From NCBI GenBank assembly GCA_963772065.1, contig CAVYVZ010000012.1:1-24440 (forward strand): DNA of 24,440 bases. The letters are read 5' to 3'. Origin of the DNA: CAVYVZ01 sp963772065. Lineage in GTDB: Bacteria; Acidobacteriota; Vicinamibacteria; Vicinamibacterales; UBA2999. Made by a program: the position numbers and the translations under genes. Shown piece by piece: positions 17,923 to 24,440 of this stretch. Within the stretch, counting starts at the first letter, position 1. Each line of letters starts with the position of its first letter. The notes under the pieces are model-generated. The model was not told where the DNA came from and searched no databases. It worked only from the letters and a program-made list of their open reading frames with translations.

Positions 17923-18964
17923 TTAGCGTACCCTTCGTATGCGCGTACTTCAATCCATACAGACGGCGCGCGTTGTCGTTGAGGATCTTGTTCTTCTGCG
18001 CGTCGGTCAGGTCGCCGCGCTCGCGGATGTCGTCGATCGACTGCGGGTAGCTGTTGTCCCAGTGCGGGAAGTCCGACGCCCACACGATCTGGCCGTCGCC
18101 GATGAGCTTCATCGCCTGCGGCATCATCCACTCGTCGGCCTCGCAGGAGAAGTAAGATGTTGCCGGAGCGGATGTAGTCGCTCGGCTTCTTCTTCAGCGC
18201 GGGCGCCTCGGCGGCACGCTTCGCGTATTCGTCGTCCATGCGCTCCGCCCAGTACGGCGCCCAGCCGCAGCCGGCTTCGAGATACGCGATCCGGAGGTTC
18301 GGGAAGCGCTCCGGCACGCCCTTCGAAGATGGTCGAGGTGAGCTGACGCATCTGGCCGAACGCGTGCGAGCACGTGTGGGTCTGGATGAAGCTCGGGAAG
18401 CCGTCCACGCCGGCGCCGCCGAGGTGCGAGCCGGAGGCGTGGAGGCCGATCATGACGTCCGAGCGACTGCGCCTCCGCGTAGATCGGATCGAACTTCCGA
18501 TCGCCGAGGAGATGGCCGCCGTCGGCCGCCACCATCGCGCCGACGCAGCCGTAGTTGCTTCACCGCGGTGCGCAGCTCCTTCGCCGACTCTTCGGGATCG
18601 AGGATGGGCAGCAGCGCCACCGCGTGCAGGCGCGGGCTCGCCTTGATGAACTCCTCGTGGATGCATCCGGTTGTAGGCGCGGCAGAGCTGCACCTGCCAG
18701 CTGCCGGTCGCGCACGAAGCTCATGAAGAGTCCGAGGGTCGGGTAGAGCACCGTCTCCTCGACGCCGCCCTTGTCGAGCGCGGCGAGCCAGGTCTTCGGC
18801 GTCGCCGCCCCAGTCGCCGAGCTTGTTGATCATGCCGCCGGTCCCAGCCGTCCGCCGTGTAGAGGCCATACGCGGCCGAGCGCTGGCGATAGGGATCGTC
18901 GAGGTACTTCGCGACCTGTTCCGTCGTTTCGGTGATGTGGCCGTCCGCGTCGAAGATGCGGCAT
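17923..18964 (-). CDS. Amidohydrolase_2 (ACMSD-like TIM barrel) protein, frameshifts
   Basis: Metal-dependent TIM-barrel hydrolase or decarboxylase, about 345 aa. ATG 18964 with AGGAG upstream; one base slip right after the start leads into RIFDADGHITETTEQVAKYL (the N-terminal metal motif, near 18950). Then ETVLYPTLGLFMSFVRDR; EEFIKASPRLHAVALLPILD; DVMIGLHASGSHLGG with a metal His; HAFGQMRQLTSTIFEG; FPNLRIAYLEAGCGWAPYWA; and IVWASDFPHWDNSYPQS, which holds the late metal-ligand Asp. Frame slips at about 18960, 18840, 18795, 18690, 18550, 18465, 18320 and 18150. As written, the last frame runs into UbiD without a stop; removing one base upstream gives TAA at 17925-17923. Family members include ACMSD-type decarboxylases and hydrolases, so the activity is uncertain. 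Confidence 0.88.
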
Positions 18965-18974
18965 GGTCTGGCTC

Positions 18975-20693
18975 CTAGGCCGGCTTCTTGACAGATCACG
19001 TTCAGCAGCGCCTGCCGCTTCTCCTCCGCACGACCTTCAGGGCGCGCTGGAGCGCGTCGGGAAGCGCCGTCGGCATCTCTCCACCTTCTCCGCCCAGCCG
19101 CCGCTGGCGCGGCACACGAGCTCGTAGTCGGGCGCGGGGTCGAGGTCGGTCAGCGGCATCGCGCCGCTGCGCGCGGCCCAGCCGTCCTTCGCGAACGAGT
19201 GCACCGCGCGCTTCACGGCGTTCCACGCGCTGTTGTTGAAGATCACGGTGAGGTCGGCAGGTCGTAGGCGCGCGACGCCCAGTGCGCGGCCGTGGGCGCG
19301 CCGAACATGTAGGCGCCGTCGCCGAGCGTCGCGATCACGGTCTTGTCGGGGGAGGCGAGCTTCGCGCCGAGCGCCGCGCCGAGGCCCCAGCCGAGGCCGC
19401 CCGCCGGCGACGAGGCGAAGTAGCTGCCGGGGACGGTGAAGCTGCGCCTGCGTGGCGTCGAGGTCGTACTCGTTGACCACGATCGTCCGTCGTCGACGAC
19501 GTCGCCGACGCACTTCGAGACCCACGCCATGTCCATGGGATGTTCGCTTGCCGGCCGCCCGTGCCCGCCCCGCCCACTCCTCGCGCAGGCGCTGGTGCTC
19601 TTCCTCCGCCTGCGCGCGGCGATCGGCGACCACCGCGGGCTCCACCATCGACGCACCGCGTCCGCCAGCGCGTGGAGCGTGAGCCGCGGATGCCCCGCGA
19701 GCGCGACGTCGGCCTCGAAGCCGCGAATCGGATAGCGCGAGAAGAGCGGATCGTGCGCGACGTGGATGATCTTCGTCTCGGGACGCGGGTGGCTGCCGCT
19801 CGGGAACCACGGCACGTCGGACTCGACGACGACGATCGCATCCGCACGGCCGAAGTACGGGGTGGCGTCGAAGCCGGCGTGCAGCGGATGGTCCTGCGGG
19901 AAGTTGAGGTACGTGTGGAACTGCTCGACCACCGGAGCGCCGAGCGCCTCGGCGAGCGCGACCATGGCCGGGAATCGCGACGGGGTCGCGGCCGGCCGCC
20001 TTGGTGATGATGAGCGGGTGCGAGGCGCCGGCGAGGATCTGGGCCGCCTTCGCGACCGCGGCGCGCGCCGCGACGGTCTCCGTCGGGCGGGGCGCGCGTG
20101 TGGCGGGCGCGTAGTCGAACGTCTCCTGGCGCTCGCCGAGGACTTCGCGCGGCAGGGTGAGGTAGACGGGGCCCGGCCGGCTCCGCGCTGCGCGATCGCG
20201 AGCGCACGATCGACGACGGTCTCGAGCTGCGAGAAGTTGCGCAGCTCGTAGTCCCACTTCACGAACTCGCGCGCGAGGCCGCCCTGATCGAACGATTCCT
20301 GCGCCCAGTGGATCGGACGGTCGCGACTGCCTGCGTGCCCTGACCTCGGTGATCGGGTTGCGGCCCGCGGTGAACAGGATCGGCGCGTTGCTGCGCGCGG
20401 CGTTCATGATGCCGCCGATCGCGTTCGCGGCGCCGACGATGACGTGGACCATCACGGCCTGCGGCCGTCCGCGTCACCATCGCGAAGCCGTGCGCCATGG
20501 CGACGGCGGGCACCTCGTGCGGCACCGTGAGCGGCTTCGGCACCGGCTGGCCGGCGGCGGCGCGCTTGGCGAACGCCTCGATGAGCGGGGCGAAGTCCGT
20601 CCCGGCGTTGGCGAAGAAGTACTCGACGCCGCGGGCGGCGAGGAGCTCGAGATAGGCGTCGGCGGTGCTCTCGACGGTCGCGCGCTTGGTCAT
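18975..20693 (-). CDS. Thiamine-diphosphate-dependent enzyme (acetolactate synthase / benzoylformate decarboxylase type), frameshifts
   Basis: TPP enzyme of about 570 aa that acts on 2-keto acids. ATG 20693 has GGAGGA 5 nt upstream. The product starts MTKRATVESTADAYLELLAA, with the cofactor-activating Glu in TVPHEVPAVAMAHGFA. It continues with HVIVGAANAIGGIMNAARSN and APILFTAGRNP; the middle domain (GASHPLIITKAAGRDPVAIP, then APVVEQFHTYLNFPQ and GRADAIVVVESDVPWFPS); and the TPP-binding motif LGDGAYMFG with 26 residues between GDG and NN, at about 19230-19340. The 3' end is recovered as VIVKKPA with TAG at 18977-18975 by removing one T. Frame slips at about 20465, 20335, 20180, 19970, 19640, 19500, 19445 and 19255. 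First gene of the minus-strand operon, 10 nt before the amidohydrolase. It could decarboxylate or ligate a keto acid; the substrate is unknown. Confidence 0.9.
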
Positions 20694-20752
20694 CTGTGTC
20701 CTCCGGAACCGGTGGGTTTGCGGAAAGGGATGATAGCTGATGCCCCCCACGC

Positions 20753-20782
20753 TTGACACGCTTCGGCACGCACCCCGAGAAT
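20753..20782 (+). promoter_or_regulatory. Sigma70-like promoter for the ABC transporter operon
   Basis: TTGACA at 20753-20758 (perfect -35), 18-nt spacer, then GAGAAT at 20777-20782 (four of six matches to TATAAT). It lies in the 133-nt gap between divergent operons, 44 nt before the ATG at 20827. A promoter for the minus-strand operon must also be here, but I see no clear hexamers for it. Confidence 0.5.
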
Positions 20783-20826
20783 GCCGACACCTCGACATCC
20801 GGCCTGACCGATCGCGATTCATAGCC

Positions 20827-22472
20827 ATGGAGGATCGCTTGCGCACACGCGTGCTCGCAGTGCTCGGACTGGTCTTCTCGACAATGCTCGCCGCCGGCGT
20901 CGCCGCGGCGCAGGACAAGGACACGCTCGTCATCGCGCTCGATACCTTGGGCGCGCAGGTCATGGATCCGATCTTCGACACCCGCGCCCCGCACGCGCAC
21001 TACCACGCCCCCGTGTGGGACTCGCTGGTCGGATTCGATCTCGAGAAGGGCGGCATCGGCCCCGGCGCCGCCGAGCGCTGGGAGAATTCGGCCGACGGCA
21101 AGAGCTGGACCTTCTACCTCCGCAAGGGCCAGCGGTTCCACAACGGCGATCCGGTGACCGCGCACGACGTGAAGTTCAGCCTCGAGCGCATCATGTCGCC
21201 GGAGTCGATCTCGTCCGGCGCCGCGGCGCTCCGGCGCGCGGTCGATCGCATCGATGTCGTCGACGACCTGACCGTGCGCGTGCACACGAAGGGCGTCATG
21301 CCGCACTTCGCCGCGAGCCTGTAGCCGTGCCGTGTTCATGGAAGGCACGATCATGCCGAAGAAGTACATCGAGACGGTCGGCGCCAAGGTCTTCCGCGAG
21401 AAGCCGATCGGCAGCGGTCCGTGGAAGTTCGTGCGCAACGTGCCCGGCGACCGCATCGAGTACGAGGCCGTCGACTACCCGCACTGGCGCGGCACGACCG
21501 CAGTTCAAGCGCATGACGCTCCTCCTCGTGCCGGAGCAGAGCACGCGGCTCGCCATGGTGCGGACGGGCGAAGCCGCCATCGCCAGCATCGGTCCGGACG
21601 CGGTCAAGGAAGTCCGGAGCGGTGGAATGAAGACGGTCGCCGTGCCAGGGACGATGCAGGCCGTCTACCAGTTCTGGGGTCTCTACCGTCCGGAGGTCAA
21701 AGGGCAGCCGCTCACGGACCGTCGCGTGCGTGAGGCGCTGTCGCTCGCCATCGACCGCCAGCAGATCATCGACCACGTGATGGCCGGCGAGGCTCGCTGG
21801 CCGCTGCCGTTCACCGTGTATCGGTACTCGATCGACGTCACGATTCCGCGGTGGGAAGACTGGACGAAGACCGCGCTGCGCTACGACCTGCCGCGCGCCA
21901 AGAAGCTGCTCGCCGAGGCCGGGTACGCCAACGGCTTCAACATGACGTTCTGGAACACCGCGCTGCCGGGCACGCCGTTCATGGTTCAGGTCGGCGAAGC
22001 CGTGGCGGGATTCTGGGAAAAGCTCGGCGTGAAGGTCGAGATGAAGACGGTCGAGTGGGGCGTGTTCGACCCGATGGGGCGCGGCGAGCAGAAAGGCCTC
22101 GTGGGCACCGCCTCGATGTATCGGACGGCGGGACGGCCGGAGCCGTCGCCGCGTTACATCACGACGCTGAACTCCAAGGGCGTGCAGCATCTGTTCGGCG
22201 ATCCCACGACGTGTCCGCAGCTCTGTCAGGACGCCGACAAGGCGTACGAGGCCGTGGTCAGCGAGCGGGACGACAAGAAGCGGCTCGCGGCGACCGACAA
22301 GATGATCGAGCTCGCCGCGAACTCGTGGGTCGTGGTGCCGATCGTCGAGGGCATGGGGTACTGGGCGGTGAACCCCAAGCGCGTCGGGTTCTTCAAGCCG
22401 ATTCCCGGGCGGCACGAGTTCGGCGACGTCGCCGAGCGGATGCCGCGGCCGGAGCAGAAAGCCTGGCCGTGA
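20827..22472 (+). CDS. ABC transporter substrate-binding protein, family 5 (peptide/nickel/opine type), two frameshifts
   Basis: Periplasmic binding protein that captures the solute for the permeases downstream. ATG 20827 encodes a signal peptide (MEDRLRTRVLAVLGLVFSTM, cleavage likely after GVAAA). Family-5 landmarks: DTLVIALDTLGAQVMDPIFD; GIGPGAAERWENSADGKSWT; FYLRKGQRFHNGDPVTAHDV with KFSLERI; EKPIGSGPWKFV; GMKTVAVPGTMQAVYQFWGL; PLTDRRVREALSLAIDRQQI; and KTALRYDLPRAKKLLAEAGY. About 545 aa, normal length. Frame slips at about 21320 and 21505; everything after that is intact. A Cys pair occurs late (TTCPQLCQD). The ligand cannot be read: family 5 binds peptides, but also nickel, opines, glycosides and other solutes, and context with an acid-degrading operon argues for a non-peptide ligand (inference). 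Confidence 0.93.
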
Positions 22473-22480
22473 TGAACGGC

Positions 22481-22573
22481 GGCGAGGGACGGGGGCGCTA
22501 TCCGGGGAGGGTCTCTGGCTCAAGACTCGGACTGCGAGGCTGCCCTCCCCGGATAGCGCCCCCGTCCCTCGCC
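22481..22573. repeat. 31-bp perfect inverted repeat between binding-protein and permease genes
   Basis: The left arm 22481-22511 and right arm 22543-22573 are exact reverse complements over all 31 bases, separated by a 31-nt loop. It starts 9 nt after the binding-protein stop and ends 27 nt before the permease ATG. The arms begin GGCGAGGGACGGGGG. Position and shape fit an mRNA-stabilising or partially terminating stem, as in the malE-malF gap, or an inserted palindromic repeat unit. Confidence 0.9.
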
Positions 22574-22600
22574 ACCCCTCCTCACGGCCAGGCCATCTAG

Positions 22601-23518
22601 ATGCAGCGGTACATCCTGCGGAGGCTGCTGCAGGGGATCGTCCTGTTGTTCGTGCTGGCGATCGTGGTCTTCTCGCTGGCGCGGGTGACCGGCAACCCGG
22701 CCGATCTCCTGCTGCCGGAAGATGCATCGCGTGAGGACCGCGCGCACCTCCTCAAGGCACTCGGGCTCGATCGGCCCCTTCACGAGCAGCTCGTCCTCTT
22801 CATGAAGGGCGCCGTGCGTGGCGACCTCGGCAACTCGATCCGCTACCGCAAGCCGGCCGTGGAGGTCTTCTTCGAGCGGCTGCCGAACACGCTGACGCTC
22901 GTGCCGCTCGCGCTTCTGGCGGCCATCGTGATCTCGATCCCGCTCGGGCTCCTCGCGGCGGTGTATCGCGGAACGTTCATCGATCGTCTTTGCGGCACCG
23001 TCGCCGTGCTCGGCATCGCCGTCCCGTCCTTCTGGCTCGGGATCGTCCTCATCTACGTGTTCAGCATTCAGCTCGGCTGGCTGCCGTCCGCGCGCATGGG
23101 TGGTCCCGCCCACTTCGTGCTGCCCGTGATCACGCTGAGCGCGTTCCTCGTGGCGGGCATGATGCGGCTCGTACGCTCGAGCGTGCTCGAGGTGCTCGAC
23201 ACCGAGTTCGTCAAGCTCGCGCGCATCAAGGGGCTCTCGCGGAGCGTGGTGATCTGGAAGCACTGCCTGCGCAACGCGCTGATCCCGGTCGTCACGCTGT
23301 TCGGGGTGTTCTTCGCGCTCCTCGTCACCGGCGCGATCGTGACGGAAACCGTGTTTGCGTGGCCGGGCGTGGGGCGTCTCACCTACGAAGCGGTGATCTT
23401 CCGCGACTACCCGCTGCTGCAGGCGGTGATCCTGCTGAAGGCGATCATCGTGCTCGGCGTGAATTTGGCGGTGGACGTGCTGTACGCCTATCTCGACCCT
23501 CGCGTGCGGTACGCGTAG
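22601..23518 (+). CDS. ABC transporter permease, DppB/OppB type
   Basis: Inner-membrane channel subunit, intact, 305 aa. It starts MQRYILRRLLQGIVLLFVLA with the first membrane helix, followed by a long periplasmic segment (GNPADLLLPEDASREDRAHL and GDLGNSIRYRKPAVEVFFER) typical of DppB. Five further helices follow. The cytoplasmic EAA-type loop that contacts the ATPase is at LDTEFVKLARIKGLSRSVVI (about 23196-23255). The end, LDPRVRYA, is typical. The ribosome site is weak; ATG 22601 is supported by the family N-terminus. It is separated from the next permease by 2 nt. Confidence 0.97.
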   Translation: MQRYILRRLLQGIVLLFVLAIVVFSLARVTGNPADLLLPEDASREDRAHLLKALGLDRPLHEQLVLFMKGAVRGDLGNSIRYRKPAVEVFFERLPNTLTLVPLALLAAIVISIPLGLLAAVYRGTFIDRLCGTVAVLGIAVPSFWLGIVLIYVFSIQLGWLPSARMGGPAHFVLPVITLSAFLVAGMMRLVRSSVLEVLDTEFVKLARIKGLSRSVVIWKHCLRNALIPVVTLFGVFFALLVTGAIVTETVFAWPGVGRLTYEAVIFRDYPLLQAVILLKAIIVLGVNLAVDVLYAYLDPRVRYA

Positions 23519-23520
23519 CG

Positions 23521-24411
23521 ATGAGCACCGTCCCCGCAGAGATCGGAGCTGTCGTTCCGTCGGAGGACGTGAGCGAGCGCGGTGACTTCGGCCGGCTCCC
23601 CTGGGTGGCCTTCGTGATCATCGCGGTCATGGTCTTCGTGGGCGTCTTCGCCCCCTTCGTGGCCCCGCACTCGGCGACCGAGCAGTCGCTGCCCAACAAG
23701 CTGAAGCCGCCGGCATGGCAGGAAGGCGGCAACGCGAAACATCTCCTCGGCACGGACACGCTGGGTCGCGACCTGCTGAGCCGCCTCATCTACGGGGCAC
23801 GCGTGAGCCTGACCGTTGCGCTGTCCGCGCTGCTCTTCGGCGGGGGCGTCGGGCTGATGCTCGGCATCTTCTCCGGCTACACCGGCGGACGCGTGGACAG
23901 CTTCATCATGCGCGTGGTCGATGCCACGCTCACGTTCCCGACGATCCTCATCGCGCTCCTGCTCACGGTGAGTCTCGGGCAGGGTCTGCGCACGATCGTC
24001 ATCGCCATCACCCTCATCATCTGGGCGCGGTTCGCGCGGGTCGTGCGGGGCGAAGTGCTCACGGTCAAGGCGCGCGACTTCGTCGCGCTGGCGCGCGTGC
24101 ACGGCTGCTCGCACCTCCGGATCATGGCCGTGCACATCGTGCCCAACGTGATGAACACGTTCATGGTGCTGCTCACGCTCCACATCGGCTTCGTCATCAT
24201 CGTCGAGGCGTCGCTGTCGTTCCTGGGTGCGGGCATCGCGCCGCCCACGCCGTCGTGGGGGCAGATGGTCGCCGACGGCCGCGGTCACATCGCGGGCGCG
24301 TGGTGGCTCTCCGTGGTGCCGGGCATCGCGATCCTGCTCGTCGTGCTCGCCTTCAACCTGTTCGGTGACTGGCTGCGCGATTGGCTCGATCCGCGCCTGC
24401 GGCAGGTGTGA
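23521..24411 (+). CDS. ABC transporter permease, DppC/OppC type
   Basis: Second channel subunit, intact, 296 aa. A polar N-terminus of about 25 residues precedes the first helix (WVAFVIIAVMVFVGVFAPFV). Then come the DppC signature HLLGTDTLGRDLLSRLIYGA, helices around LTVALSALLFGGGVGLMLGI, the EAA-type loop in VKARDFVALARVHGCSHLRI (about 24060-24120), and EASLSFLGAGIAPPTPSWGQ. It ends FGDWLRDWLDPRLRQV. The stop overlaps the start of the ATPase gene by 4 nt, so the transporter genes are translationally coupled. Confidence 0.97.
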   Translation: MSTVPAEIGAVVPSEDVSERGDFGRLPWVAFVIIAVMVFVGVFAPFVAPHSATEQSLPNKLKPPAWQEGGNAKHLLGTDTLGRDLLSRLIYGARVSLTVALSALLFGGGVGLMLGIFSGYTGGRVDSFIMRVVDATLTFPTILIALLLTVSLGQGLRTIVIAITLIIWARFARVVRGEVLTVKARDFVALARVHGCSHLRIMAVHIVPNVMNTFMVLLTLHIGFVIIVEASLSFLGAGIAPPTPSWGQMVADGRGHIAGAWWLSVVPGIAILLVVLAFNLFGDWLRDWLDPRLRQV

Positions 24412-24440
24412 ACGTCCTCGAAGTCCGCGATCTCCACACC
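24408..24440 (+). CDS. Start of ABC transporter ATP-binding protein, DppD/OppD type (3' partial)
   Basis: A GTG at 24408 overlaps the permease TGA (GTGTGA) and opens with VNVLEVRDLHT, the usual opening of DppD/OppD ATPases (strand followed by the A-loop aromatic region). Only 11 codons are inside the window. The assignment rests on this short match and the conserved gene order. Confidence 0.8.
   Translation, partial: MNVLEVRDLHT

Noticed and set aside
16524..18050. 508-codon open frame on the plus strand
   Set aside because: Exact antisense of the UbiD gene, whose family motifs are unambiguous. The plus-strand translation is low-complexity His/Arg/Ala/Val.
17447..18127. Amidohydrolase-UbiD fusion protein
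   Set aside because: The frames join without a stop as written, but removing one extra base upstream gives TAA at 17925-17923, 2 nt before the UbiD ATG. Both proteins then have normal ends.
21351..22727. 458-codon open frame on the minus strand
   Set aside because: Antisense to the binding-protein gene and crosses the inverted repeat; no domain pattern.
1..24440. CRISPR arrays, tRNA, rRNA, phage or plasmid replication signals
   Set aside because: I saw no regularly spaced repeats, cloverleaf-like sequence, rRNA-like blocks, integrase, terminase or replication gene on either strand.

Overview
The window reads as two blocks of different origin joined near position 9,050. Positions 1 to about 9,050 are only moderately G+C rich. 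They hold a Reg_prop/Y_Y_Y sensor kinase with its LuxR-type response regulator, a single-receiver regulator, a large secreted mosaic lectin-like protein, a DsbA/ScsC-like oxidoreductase, a decayed IS66 element and a class II aldolase. This mix suggests an Acidobacteriota-like soil bacterium (inference from gene families only). From about 9,050 to the end the sequence is strikingly G+C rich, with codons ending almost always in G or C. The gene content there (Bug-type solute receptor, amidohydrolase, UbiD decarboxylase, TPP enzyme, family-5 peptide-type ABC transporter) resembles soil lineages such as Rokubacteria/Methylomirabilota or some Proteobacteria (inference). The Bug gene at the joint lacks its N-terminal part, so the joint may be an assembly chimera.

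Most genes between the left end and about 21.5 kb are broken by single-base frame slips. In nearly every case I worked through, removing one extra base restores the conserved family sequence. This pattern of excess insertions fits uncorrected long-read sequence rather than gene decay. I therefore annotate these as reconstructed genes and give outer limits. From about 21.55 kb rightward the genes are intact.

Layout, plus strand unless stated: sensor kinase (2-1430), NarL/LuxR regulator (1434-2093), receiver-only protein (2228-2600), secreted tectonin/Cys-Trp/B-lectin mosaic (2655-5505), DsbA-like protein (5589-6327), IS66 remnant on the minus strand (6506-7604), gene-free stretch (7605-8138), class II aldolase (8139-8948), joint (8949-9049). 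After the joint come a truncated Bug receptor (9050-9693), peptide deformylase (9707-10246) and tandem hairpins. A tightly packed run follows: receiver-like small protein, ferritin-like protein, SirB1-type transglutaminase-like protein, M48-like/TPR protein, LLM flavin oxidoreductase and cupin-like protein (10328-14956).

A minus-strand operon occupies 20693 down to 15092: TPP-dependent enzyme, amidohydrolase, UbiD decarboxylase, acyl-CoA ligase. Divergent from it, starting at 20827, is a family-5 ABC uptake system (binding protein, two permeases, start of the ATPase), with a 31-bp perfect inverted repeat between the binding-protein and first permease genes. Together, importer and operon look like an uptake and catabolic unit for an organic acid, with up to three potential C-C bond-cleaving decarboxylase-type enzymes and a CoA ligase. 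The substrate cannot be read from sequence. This cluster and the mosaic secreted protein are the best candidates for undescribed biology.
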